Origin: Clostridium lundense DSM 17049
GTDB taxonomy: Bacteria > Bacillota > Clostridia > Clostridiales > Clostridiaceae
Reading direction: 5' to 3'
NCBI RefSeq assembly: GCF_000619945.1
Contig: NZ_JHVC01000011.1
Span: 62,001 to 126,000, forward strand
DNA: 64,000 nucleotides
Numbering within the stretch: the stretch's first letter is position 1; each line of letters opens with the position of its first letter. This document shows positions 25,940-34,287 of the stretch, piece by piece. The translations under genes and the position numbers were made by a program. A model generated the notes under the pieces. The model made no database searches. It was not told the origin of the DNA and was given only the letters and a program-made list of their open reading frames with translations.

Positions 25940-25968
25940 TTGACAAATTTATCATTAATTGGTAGGTT
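25940..25968 (+). promoter_or_regulatory. Candidate promoter of the first pepV
   Basis: TTGACA at 25940-25945, 17-bp spacer, TAGGTT at 25963-25968. The -35 is perfect, the -10 is weak. Confidence 0.4.
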
Positions 25969-26006
25969 AATATTAACATACTTATAATTTAATGAGGAGT
26001 GATAAC

Positions 26007-27380
26007 ATGCTTGATGAAAAAATAATTAATATGAAAGAAGAAATTATAAAAAGTGTACAAGAATCAGTAAGAATTAGAAGTGTAGAAGAAGATGCAAAAG
26101 GGGACATGCCTTTTGGAGAAGGGGTGAACAAAGCATTAGAAAATTGCTTAAAACTTTCAGAATCTTTAGGATTTAATACAGTAAATGTGGACAATATGAT
26201 AGGTTATGCGGAATATGGTAAGGGAGATGAAATGATAGCAGTATTAGGTCATTTAGATGTAGTGCCAGAAGGTGATGGATGGAACTATCCTCCTTATGCT
26301 GCTGAAATTCACGATGGAAAAATATATGGAAGAGGAACTACCGATGATAAGGGACCAACTATAGGAGCATTGTATGCATTGAAGGCTATAAAAGATTTAA
26401 ATCTTCCTTTAAAAAGAAGAGTTAGAATAATATTTGGATTAAATGAGGAAACAGGAAGTAAATGTGTAAAACATTATGTAGAAAAGGGAGGAGAAATTCC
26501 TGTAGCAGGTTTTACCCCAGATTCAGAATATCCAATAATAAATGCGGAAAAAGGAATTGTAACTTGTAAATATAAAAGAAGTCTAAAAGGCGATGGAAAT
26601 ATAGTAGTAAAGTCTATAAGAGGAGGAATTGCTCCTAATGTAGTGCCAGATTATGCAGAAGCAGTAATTTCATTACCAAAGGATAAATTTGATACTGTAA
26701 AGAAATTAGGTGAAGAAGTAGAAGAAATAAAGGTAGAAGAAAAAGATGATTGCTTAGTAATAAAATTATTTGGTGTTTCTGCACATGGAAGTACACCTTG
26801 GAAAGGGAAAAATGCTATTTCATATCTATTATCATTTTTAGGTAAACTAGACTTAAAAGGAGATATGAAAGAGTTTATAGACTTTATGAACCAGTATATT
26901 GGATTTGATCTAGAAGGAAAAAATTTGGGCGTTTATTTAGAGGATGATGTATCTGGCAAATTTGTTTTTAATTTAGGAACTATTTGTGGAAGTGAAGAAG
27001 AAATAAGTATAGAAATAAATATGAGATATCCTGTTACAAAAAAATATGAGGATTTTATAGATACATTTAAAGAAAAGATGGCTTTAGGAAAAATGGAAGA
27101 AATATATTTAAGACATAAAAAGAGTCTTTATGTATCTCCAGATACTGAATTTATAAAGAAACTTCAAAAAGTATATGAAGAAAAAATGGGTGAAAAAGCT
27201 GACCTTATAGCTATAGGTGGTGGCACTTATGCTAAAGCTATGGAAAACATTGTGGCTTTTGGACCAGTATTTAGAGGACAACCTAAAGTAGAGCATCAGC
27301 CAGATGAATATATAGAAATTGATTCTTTAATAAAAAATGTTCAAATAATGGCAGCAGCTATTTATGAATTAGCAAAATAG
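26007..27380 (+). CDS. pepV: Dipeptidase PepV, first copy (M20 family)
   Basis: 457 residues from ATG 26007, chosen because GAGGAGTG lies 6 nt upstream; the in-frame ATG at 25992 overlaps that site. Zinc-binding and catalytic segments of the M20 dipeptidases are present: VLGHLDVVPEGDGW, GRGTTDDKGPTIGAL, FGLNEETGSKCV, TPDSEYP and the C-terminal GGGTYAK. It splits dipeptides in the cytoplasm. It is the first gene of a locus for peptidoglycan peptides and has a second, diverged copy at 34288-35679. Confidence 0.92.
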   Translation: MLDEKIINMKEEIIKSVQESVRIRSVEEDAKGDMPFGEGVNKALENCLKLSESLGFNTVNVDNMIGYAEYGKGDEMIAVLGHLDVVPEGDGWNYPPYAAEIHDGKIYGRGTTDDKGPTIGALYALKAIKDLNLPLKRRVRIIFGLNEETGSKCVKHYVEKGGEIPVAGFTPDSEYPIINAEKGIVTCKYKRSLKGDGNIVVKSIRGGIAPNVVPDYAEAVISLPKDKFDTVKKLGEEVEEIKVEEKDDCLVIKLFGVSAHGSTPWKGKNAISYLLSFLGKLDLKGDMKEFIDFMNQYIGFDLEGKNLGVYLEDDVSGKFVFNLGTICGSEEEISIEINMRYPVTKKYEDFIDTFKEKMALGKMEEIYLRHKKSLYVSPDTEFIKKLQKVYEEKMGEKADLIAIGGGTYAKAMENIVAFGPVFRGQPKVEHQPDEYIEIDSLIKNVQIMAAAIYELAK

Positions 27381-27455
27381 ATAATCATAAACAAAATTAG
27401 TAGGTCATAAAATTATATCATAACTATATAATCATTGGGGGGGGTTAATAAAGTT

Positions 27456-28859
27456 ATGAAAAGAATAAAACTTAAAAGTATCTTAACTATTGCATTTTCA
27501 CTTGTTATGACCACTACTGCTTTTGCTGCAGGAAATGATTTTAGTAATAAATTACCTAATGTGAAAGCGGACATGCTAAAACCAGGTTTTTGGATAAACA
27601 ATGCATCTAATGCGAATAAAGTTGTTATGAATGGAGCGCAAACTGAACAACTTAATGAGAATTTTGTAAAAGAAATAAGTACAGTGGTAGACTTAGAAAA
27701 ATATAATCAGTCATTTACTAAAAATGAATTAAAGGAAAAAATTTTAAATTTAAGTACACCATCTAAAAATCCTAGATATGATAAGTACGGAAATTTAGTA
27801 ACAGAAGAGTATTATAATAAGTTAAATGAAAATTTAAATTTAGATTCTTTGCAAGATGTGACTAGTGTTAAATATGGTATAACTGTCAGAAGAACTCTTA
27901 TGAAGACGTTTCCTACTTACGATTTACTTTTTAAGCAAGGAGACAATTATGAATTTGATAGACTAATGGAAACAGCAGTTTATCCTATAGAGCCATTAGT
28001 AATATTGGGTGAAAGTAAAGATAAACAATGGTATTTTGCTCAAATGTATAACTATTTAGCATGGATTCCTGCTAAAGATGTTGCTTTAGCTACTAAGGAG
28101 AAATTGTTTGATTATGTAAATAACAATAGATTTTTAGTAGCTACAGGTAAAAGAGTGTTTACAGTGTATAATCCATTAGATAAAGAATTGTCAGAAATAA
28201 AGTTCGATATGGGTGTTAGAATTCCTTTAGCGGATAATAGTGAATTCAAAGATGAGCTATATGGACAAAGTACTGTAACAAATTATGTAGTAAAGGTTCC
28301 AGTAAGAGATAATGATGGAAACATGGTTTTAAAGTGTGCTTTAATCCCTAGGTCAGAAGATGTTAATGAAGGATATTTACCTTATACAAAGAAATCAATT
28401 TTAAATCAAGCTTTTAAGTTTTTAGGTGAAAGATATGGTTGGGGTGGAATGTTTGAGGCGAGAGATTGTTCTGCATTTATAATGGATATATATAGATCAA
28501 TGGGAATTAAACTTCCACGAAATACAGATGAACAAGAAGATCGTGCTGTAGGAAAAATATATGAAATGAAGGAAAATATCCCCCTTAAAGAAAGAGAAAA
28601 AATTCTTAAGAAATTAAATGAAGGTGGGGTACTATATATGCCTGGACACACTATGCTCTATTTAGGACAGTATCAAGGTGAGCATTATATGATTCATGAT
28701 TTTTCAGGATATTATAACAAAGAAAGTGACGGATCATATAAATATTATAAAGCTCGTCAGGTTATGGTAACCCCTGTAAAATTAGTTGGAAGCGATGATG
28801 GAAAAACTTATCTAGAAGATATGACTACTGTAAAAGAGTTTGTCTTGACAAATAAATAG
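27456..28859 (+). CDS. Secreted SH3/NlpC-P60 endopeptidase, YkfC-like
   Basis: 467 residues from ATG 27456; a run of eight G is about 10 nt upstream. A signal peptide (ILTIAFSLVMTTTAFAA) predicts export. The middle holds SH3b-type segments (SVKYGITVRRTLMKTFPTYD; YNYLAWIPAKDVAL), and the C-terminal NlpC/P60 domain has the catalytic Cys338 (RDCSAFIMDIYRS) and a His in MPGHTMLYLG. The domain set is that of gamma-D-glutamyl-L-diamino-acid endopeptidases such as YkfC, which release L-Ala-D-Glu from murein peptides. The neighbouring epimerase and dipeptidases fit that product. ykfC is a possible name but orthology was not tested. Confidence 0.85.
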   Translation: MKRIKLKSILTIAFSLVMTTTAFAAGNDFSNKLPNVKADMLKPGFWINNASNANKVVMNGAQTEQLNENFVKEISTVVDLEKYNQSFTKNELKEKILNLSTPSKNPRYDKYGNLVTEEYYNKLNENLNLDSLQDVTSVKYGITVRRTLMKTFPTYDLLFKQGDNYEFDRLMETAVYPIEPLVILGESKDKQWYFAQMYNYLAWIPAKDVALATKEKLFDYVNNNRFLVATGKRVFTVYNPLDKELSEIKFDMGVRIPLADNSEFKDELYGQSTVTNYVVKVPVRDNDGNMVLKCALIPRSEDVNEGYLPYTKKSILNQAFKFLGERYGWGGMFEARDCSAFIMDIYRSMGIKLPRNTDEQEDRAVGKIYEMKENIPLKEREKILKKLNEGGVLYMPGHTMLYLGQYQGEHYMIHDFSGYYNKESDGSYKYYKARQVMVTPVKLVGSDDGKTYLEDMTTVKEFVLTNK

Positions 28860-28892
28860 AAGAAATGTATAATATTACTAGGGGAGATATAA

Positions 28893-29219
28893 ATGTATGC
28901 TGATAATACTTTATATGTAGTAGGTAATGCTAAAACTAATACGGACAATGCAATAACAAGTAAGTTTAATTCATTTTTTATAGGTTTTGTAGTAGAAATG
29001 GATAATGATACAATAATAGATTTAAGTTGTTCTTCAACTATAAGAACAACAGATGAATTTGTAAAAAGCTTATTTATTGGGAAAAGTCTTAAAAATTTGG
29101 ACACAAAAGTTGAAGAGGAAGTTAAGAGACGATATCATGGCTCCTCTCAAAGAGCAATAATAGTTGCATATAAAGATGCTATAAAAAAATACAATGAAAT
29201 AAAGGAAAGATATTTTTAA
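28893..29219 (+). CDS. DUF3870 domain protein
   Basis: 108 residues; ATG 28893 with GGGGAGAT upstream, 33 bp after the endopeptidase gene. The sequence YVVGNAKTNTDNAITSKFNSFFIGFVVE, DLSCSSTIRTTDEFVKSLFIG and RRYHGSSQRAIIVAYKDAI matches DUF3870, a small soluble family of unknown function. No signal peptide. In clostridia such proteins commonly sit beside DUF819 and dipeptide-metabolism genes, as here; that association is from memory. A terminator separates it from the following gene. Confidence 0.75.
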   Translation: MYADNTLYVVGNAKTNTDNAITSKFNSFFIGFVVEMDNDTIIDLSCSSTIRTTDEFVKSLFIGKSLKNLDTKVEEEVKRRYHGSSQRAIIVAYKDAIKKYNEIKERYF

Positions 29220-29272
29220 TTTTACTGTTTTATTTAAAGAGATGTAAAATTAACCTTTATATCCTAGTAAGT

Positions 29273-29320
29273 AAAATCCAGTAGAAGCATAATTAAGTTG
29301 TGCTTTTATTGGATTTTTTT
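29273..29320 (+). terminator. Terminator after the DUF3870 gene
   Basis: AAAATCCAGTAGAAGCA (29273-29289) pairs with TGCTTTTATTGGATTTT with two G-U pairs, followed by a T run ending at 29320. It divides the salvage locus into at least two transcription units. Confidence 0.75.
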
Positions 29321-29362
29321 ATACCATAAAATAGTTAAACTATAAAAATAAGGGGGGATATT

Positions 29363-30523
29363 ATGATTACAAAAGGCTTTACTTATGTGGCATTTCTAAT
29401 TTTCTTTGCTAGTATGCTCGTACTTGCGGAAAAGAAATCTAAATCAAAAATTTTCACCTATGTACCTGCTATTGTACTATTATATTTTACTTCTATGCTT
29501 TTATCGACTTTTGGAGTTTGGCAGAACAACAAAGATATAACAGCGGTTTATAAAGGACTTAAAGATAATTTATTACCAGCCATGATATTTTTAATGCTTT
29601 TAAGATGTGATATGAGAAAGATTGTAAAACTAGGGCCTAAAATGTTAATAGGATTTTTCTCAGCTACAATAAGCATTATGATAGGATTTATACTTACTTA
29701 TAGTGTATTTAAAGGTTTTTATGAGCCAGACACTTGGAAAGCTTTTGCAGCACTTTGTGGAAGCTGGATTGGTGGAACTGGAAATATGGTAGCGGTGCAG
29801 GGAGCCCTAAATGTACCCGATGCAAAGCTTGGATATACTCTTCTTATGGACTCAATAAATTATTCTATTTGGGTAATGTTCTTGTTATGGTTAGTATCTT
29901 TTGCACCTAAGTTTAATAAATGGACAAAGTCTAATACAAAGTTGATTGATGAAATAGGAGAAAAATTAAGCAAAGATAATGAAGCTATGAGAAAGGAAAT
30001 AGATTTTGCTGATTTAATAGTACTATTAGGATTAAGTTTATTTGTATCAGCAATTTCTATATATCTAGGTGGACTTATGCCAAAGTCTGTATTCTTCCAG
30101 GGAACTACATGGACAGTACTTATTGCCACTTTACTTGGAATAATCTTTGCTATGACACCAGTAGCAAAGATTCCTGGAGCATCACAACTATCAAATATTA
30201 TGCTTTATACAATTGTAGCTTTAATTGCATCTAGAGCAAATTTTGCAGAACTTACAAAGGCACCTCTATATATTATTTCTGGCTTTGTAATACTTGGTAT
30301 ACATGCTCTACTTATGATGGTATCAGCAAGAATATTCAAGTTAGACTTATTTACTTGTGGAGTTGCAAGTTTAGCCAACATAGGAGGAGTTGCTTCAGCA
30401 CCTATTTTGGCAGCAGCATATAGTGAAGCATTAGTTCCTATAGGTGTTTTAATGGCCTTAATGGGATATATAGTTGGTACCGGAGGAGGACTTTTAGTAG
30501 GAAAAATACTTTCAATAATATAG
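29363..30523 (+). CDS. DUF819 family membrane protein (YjcL-like)
   Basis: 386 residues with about ten hydrophobic helices; ATG 29363 after AAGGGGGG. The motif ALCGSWIGGTGNMVAVQGAL and the C-terminal ASLANIGGVASAPILAAAYS are characteristic of DUF819 integral membrane proteins, which resemble secondary carriers. The function of the family is unproven. Its place between an exported murein endopeptidase and the dipeptide epimerase makes it a candidate importer of L-Ala-D-Glu or a related dipeptide; this is inference from context. Confidence 0.8.
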   Translation: MITKGFTYVAFLIFFASMLVLAEKKSKSKIFTYVPAIVLLYFTSMLLSTFGVWQNNKDITAVYKGLKDNLLPAMIFLMLLRCDMRKIVKLGPKMLIGFFSATISIMIGFILTYSVFKGFYEPDTWKAFAALCGSWIGGTGNMVAVQGALNVPDAKLGYTLLMDSINYSIWVMFLLWLVSFAPKFNKWTKSNTKLIDEIGEKLSKDNEAMRKEIDFADLIVLLGLSLFVSAISIYLGGLMPKSVFFQGTTWTVLIATLLGIIFAMTPVAKIPGASQLSNIMLYTIVALIASRANFAELTKAPLYIISGFVILGIHALLMMVSARIFKLDLFTCGVASLANIGGVASAPILAAAYSEALVPIGVLMALMGYIVGTGGGLLVGKILSII

Positions 30524-30529
30524 TGAGTA

Positions 30530-30630
30530 AGGTGATTTTTAGCTCTGGAGGAAGTTTACTTAAAGGAATGCATAACATATAGTCTGGAGCTAAGAAAAGT
30601 TTATTTAAAGACATAATTAAAACATTAAGG
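30530..30630. repeat. Imperfect tandem duplication before the epimerase gene
   Basis: CTCTGGAGGAAGTTTACTTA and GTCTGGAGCTAAGAAAAGTT (continuing TATTTAAAG) are diverged direct copies ~45 bp apart. In addition TTAGCTC and GAGCTAA can pair, so the stretch can fold into a hairpin ahead of the RBS. Confidence 0.4.
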
Positions 30631-30641
30631 AGGTAATAAAA

Positions 30642-31739
30642 ATGAAGATTACAAATGTTATAATAGGTGAAATTTCTGTTCCACTTAAAACTCCTTTTAA
30701 AACTGCTTTAAGGACAGTAAATAGTGTAGAAGATATAATAGTAGAAATTCACACTGATACAGGTAATGTTGGTTTTGGAGAAGCACCTCCAACTGGAGTT
30801 ATTACAGGAGATACTAAAGGAGCTATAATAGGAGCTATTGAAGATCATATAAAGAAGAATATAATTGGCATGGATATAGAAAATTTTGAAGAAATTATGA
30901 TGAAATTAGACAAATGTATAGTAAAAAATACTAGTGCTAAGGCAGCTGTGGACATAGCATTATATGATTTACATGGACAATTGTATAATTCTCCTTTGTA
31001 CAAACTACTGGGAGGATATAGAAAAGAAATAACTACAGATATAACTATAAGTGTTAATGATCCAGATGAAATGGCTAGAGATAGTATAGATGCAATAAAA
31101 ATAGGGTATGAAACTTTAAAAATAAAAGTAGGAAAAGAAGCGAAAAAGGATATAGACAGAATGAAGGCTATAAGAGAGGCAGTAGGATATGACATAAAAC
31201 TTAGAATAGATGCCAATCAAGGTTGGAAGCCTAAAGAAGCAGTACAGACATTAATGAAGATGGAAGATGAAGGTTTAGATATAGAATTTGTAGAACAACC
31301 TGTAGTGGCTCATGATATAGAAGGATTAAAATTTGTAACAGATAATGTTTCTATACCAGTTTTAGCAGACGAAAGTGTATTTTCACCAGAAGATGCTTTA
31401 GCTATATTACAGAGACGAGCAGCAGATCTTATCAACATAAAGCTTATGAAGACTGGGGGAATTCATAATGCTCTTAAAATATGTTCTATGGCAGAAATAT
31501 ATGGAATAGAATGTATGATAGGATGTATGCTTGAGGCCAAGATAAGTGTAAATGCAGCGGTACACTTGGCTGCAGCTAAAAGTATTATTACAAAGATAGA
31601 TTTAGATGGGCCAGTGCTTTGCAGTGAAGATCCTATAGAAGGTGGGGCAATTTTTAATGAATGTAAAATTACTTTAAATGATGAACCAGGGCTTGGAATC
31701 AGAAAAGTTAATGGAATAAAATATCTAAATATGAAATAA
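30642..31739 (+). CDS. ykfB: L-Ala-D/L-Glu epimerase (enolase superfamily)
   Basis: 365 residues; ATG 30642 after AAGGAGG. It is a member of the mandelate racemase/muconate-lactonising branch of the enolase superfamily: TLKIKVGKEAKKDIDRM contains the KxK catalytic pair, then metal ligands in LRIDANQGW, IEFVEQPV and VLADESVF, a lysine in INIKLMKTGG, and a DGP close to the end. These features match dipeptide epimerases that convert L-Ala-D-Glu to L-Ala-L-Glu, so that ordinary peptidases can cut it. Neighbouring NlpC/P60 and PepV genes support this substrate. Confidence 0.88.
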   Translation: MKITNVIIGEISVPLKTPFKTALRTVNSVEDIIVEIHTDTGNVGFGEAPPTGVITGDTKGAIIGAIEDHIKKNIIGMDIENFEEIMMKLDKCIVKNTSAKAAVDIALYDLHGQLYNSPLYKLLGGYRKEITTDITISVNDPDEMARDSIDAIKIGYETLKIKVGKEAKKDIDRMKAIREAVGYDIKLRIDANQGWKPKEAVQTLMKMEDEGLDIEFVEQPVVAHDIEGLKFVTDNVSIPVLADESVFSPEDALAILQRRAADLINIKLMKTGGIHNALKICSMAEIYGIECMIGCMLEAKISVNAAVHLAAAKSIITKIDLDGPVLCSEDPIEGGAIFNECKITLNDEPGLGIRKVNGIKYLNMK

Positions 31740-31831
31740 ATTATAATAAAATGCTTCATTAAATAAACGATTTCAGAAGGTTATGTTTTATTTATATAAC
31801 TATAGAAAATATTAAAAAGGGGGATTCATAA

Positions 31832-33127
31832 ATGTTATTTGGTATTTCACCATTATTTGCTCTACTACCACTAATTCTTTATATAGTTCTTGCGTTTAAG
31901 GATATCAATCCTATCTTAAATGTACTTTTATGTGTTATTATTACTGCTATTTTAACCAATAAGCCTTTACTTGGAATGGGAGCAGTTATAGCGGAATCTT
32001 TAGGATCATTTTTATCTTTAATAGGATTTATTATACTACTTGGTTCAGCATTAGGAGCTATTCTTAAGAAAACTGGGGTTGCTGAAAATATTGTTAGAGG
32101 CGTTATGAAGAAAATAGGAATTAATACAGAAAAAAAGGCTATTTTATCTTCTATGGTAACTTCAATGGTTTTAACTGCATTATTAGGAACTCTTGCTGGA
32201 GCTAATGCTATAATAGCACCTATAGTAATTCCTTTAGTAGCTGCTATTGGTATTACTCCTTCAGCTTTAGCAGTAGTATTTATGGGGGCAGGACTTACAG
32301 GACTTTTTATAGGACCTTTTTCACCACAGGTAGTAACAATTATGGGGTTAACAGGGTTAAGTTATGGACAATATTTAGTAGGTGCTGGATTACCAGTAAC
32401 AGTTGTTTGTTTAGTTACAACTTATATAATGGCAAATAGAATTCAAGGGGAAACAAAAGGTGTTTATGCCTATGAAAACGTTGAAAATATTGATGTAGAT
32501 AAGAAATCTACTCAAGAAGCAACAAGAGCAACTTATGCTTTCTTAATAAGTTTAACACTTTTAATTATCTATGGTATTTATGTAAAGAGTGGAGCTTCCT
32601 ATGCGGTAGTTGTTATGTTTACAGCAGCTATTGTTACAGGAATTGCGGCAAAACTTAGCTTAAATGATATATTTGATACATTAGTTCAAGGTGCCTCTCG
32701 TATGATGTGGTTATTTATAATGTTCGTTTTATTTAATCCATTCATAACATTTATTGAAGAGTCAGGAGCATTTAAAGCTTTAGTTGATATATTAGAACCA
32801 TTATTAGCATCAGGAAATAAAATAGTATTTTCTTTAGTATCTACATTAACAGGTATATTTGGAATAGGTGGAGCAGCTGTAGCACAATCTGTAGTAATGG
32901 ATAAAATGTTTAAGGGTTTTGTACAAGATTTAGGTATATCCACAACCCTTTGGGCCATGATTATATTAATAGGTTCACAAATAACTTCCTTTGCATATCC
33001 AGAAGCAGATATGTTAGGACAAATGGGGCTTGCTAGATCTAAGGACTTAAAGAATATGGTTAAGTTTGGTGTAGTTGTGGTTATTGTTAATGTTTTACTT
33101 GTATTTGTAAGATCATTCTTTGGTTAA
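31832..33127 (+). CDS. Ion-transporter-superfamily membrane carrier
   Basis: 431 residues with about eleven hydrophobic helices; ATG 31832 after AAGGGGG. Blocks such as ALGAILKKTGVAENIVRGVM, LGTLAGANAIIAPIVIPLVAA and GIGGAAVAQSVVMDKMF resemble the NhaC/GntP-type ion-transporter superfamily, often annotated as Na+/H+ antiporters or organic-acid carriers. The substrate cannot be read. It is 92 bp after the epimerase and 14 bp before the serine hydrolase gene, so uptake of a murein-derived peptide or amino acid is a reasonable guess. Confidence 0.7.
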   Translation: MLFGISPLFALLPLILYIVLAFKDINPILNVLLCVIITAILTNKPLLGMGAVIAESLGSFLSLIGFIILLGSALGAILKKTGVAENIVRGVMKKIGINTEKKAILSSMVTSMVLTALLGTLAGANAIIAPIVIPLVAAIGITPSALAVVFMGAGLTGLFIGPFSPQVVTIMGLTGLSYGQYLVGAGLPVTVVCLVTTYIMANRIQGETKGVYAYENVENIDVDKKSTQEATRATYAFLISLTLLIIYGIYVKSGASYAVVVMFTAAIVTGIAAKLSLNDIFDTLVQGASRMMWLFIMFVLFNPFITFIEESGAFKALVDILEPLLASGNKIVFSLVSTLTGIFGIGGAAVAQSVVMDKMFKGFVQDLGISTTLWAMIILIGSQITSFAYPEADMLGQMGLARSKDLKNMVKFGVVVVIVNVLLVFVRSFFG

Positions 33128-33141
33128 AAGGGAGGAAGGTT

Positions 33142-33921
33142 ATGGAACTTAAAGAAAAAATTAGCGATATAATTAATGAAAATAAAGGTGATGTGGGAGT
33201 AGTTGTTAAAAATTTGAATACAGACTCCACTATCATGATAAATGAGGAAGAAGTTTTTCCTTCAGCTAGTACAATTAAATTAGTTATCATATCCACATTA
33301 ATGAAAGAAGTTAGTAAGGGAATAATGAAATTAGATGATAAAATTGTTTTAACAAATAAATGTAAATGTGGTGGAGACGGTATACTAAAAGAACTAAATG
33401 ACGGAAAAAGTTTTACTTTAAAAGAAATTGCAACTCTTATGATTATATTAAGTGATAATACTGCTACAAATATATTAATAGATTTACTGAGTATGGAAAA
33501 GATAAATGAAATGGCTAAAGAATTAAATTTACCAAATACGCAGTTAAGAAGAAAGATGATGGATTCTGAAGCTGCAAGAATGGGAAGAGAAAATGTAACT
33601 ACAGCAAAGGATATGTGTCATATTCTAGAGCTAATTTATAAAGGAAAGGTTGTAAGTGAAGAGTATAGTGATATTATATTAGATATATTAAAGAGACAGC
33701 AGGTTGGTGGAAGATTAAACTTATATCTACCAGAGGAAATTACTATAGCTCATAAAACAGGAGATTTAGATAAATTAGAGCATGATGTAGGAATAGTATA
33801 TCATCAACATTGCAATTATATCATCTGTGTACTAACAAAGAATGTAGAAACAAATAAAGATGGAAGAGAAATAATAGGCAAAGTTTCACTCCAAGTATAC
33901 AATAATGTAGAGCAAATATAA
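33142..33921 (+). CDS. Class A beta-lactamase-fold serine hydrolase, cytoplasmic
   Basis: 259 residues; ATG 33142 after GGGAGGAAGG. Active-site motifs of the serine beta-lactamase/PBP fold are all present: S43-T-I-K46, SDN in ILSDNTATN and HKTG near residue 208. There is no signal peptide, unlike secreted beta-lactamases, so it should act inside the cell. Proteins of this type in murein-recycling loci are sometimes associated with epimerase genes. Since no LD-carboxypeptidase (YkfA-like) is found in this locus, it may trim recycled peptides; this is a hypothesis. It is not evidence for beta-lactam resistance. Confidence 0.75.
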   Translation: MELKEKISDIINENKGDVGVVVKNLNTDSTIMINEEEVFPSASTIKLVIISTLMKEVSKGIMKLDDKIVLTNKCKCGGDGILKELNDGKSFTLKEIATLMIILSDNTATNILIDLLSMEKINEMAKELNLPNTQLRRKMMDSEAARMGRENVTTAKDMCHILELIYKGKVVSEEYSDIILDILKRQQVGGRLNLYLPEEITIAHKTGDLDKLEHDVGIVYHQHCNYIICVLTKNVETNKDGREIIGKVSLQVYNNVEQI

Positions 33922-33942
33922 TTTTAGAACTTTGTTTATAAG

Positions 33943-33978
33943 AGGAGCAAATAAGATAAAAATTATTTGCTCCTTTTG
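33943..33978 (+). terminator. Terminator of the epimerase-transporter-hydrolase unit
   Basis: AGGAGCAAATAA (33943-33954) pairs with TTATTTGCTCCT (33963-33974), a 12-bp stem with a TTTG tail. Confidence 0.85.
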
Positions 33979-34067
33979 TGTGATAAATAGTTACAAATAA
34001 AACTTATATTGGAATAAAAAGTGGTACAAAATTACAACAAATTAAGAAACTAATATTCTAAATAATG

Positions 34068-34096
34068 CTGACACTGTGATATAATAAATGTATAAT
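34068..34096 (+). promoter_or_regulatory. Promoter of the second pepV
   Basis: CTGACA (34068-34073), 17-bp spacer, TATAAT (34091-34096). The predicted start is about 185 nt before the start codon, leaving a long leader. Confidence 0.65.
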
Positions 34097-34287
34097 ATAA
34101 TTAATAATAAAATCATATTAGTGAAATGGGGAAATAAGAAGGTCAAAAAAACACACATAATATTGATTAATAAAAGTAAAACTAATTAGAAAATCCTTCT
34201 TAGTTATTTTAATCTTAATTAAGAATTTTTTATACAACAGTTAGGCATCTTGGAAGAAGCATAAATATTTTTACTGGAGGTAGGGAA

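Larger units (their letters stand above)
33922..34287. other. 366-bp intergenic region before the second pepV
   Basis: It contains the terminator above, a promoter (34068-34096), and then a leader of about 185 nt. The leader has AT-rich inverted bits (for example CTTAATTAAG near 34213) but no riboswitch or ORF that I recognise. Confidence 0.5.

Noticed and set aside
33142..33921. Beta-lactam resistance gene
   Set aside because: The active-site motifs fit the fold, but there is no export signal and the operon concerns peptide salvage.
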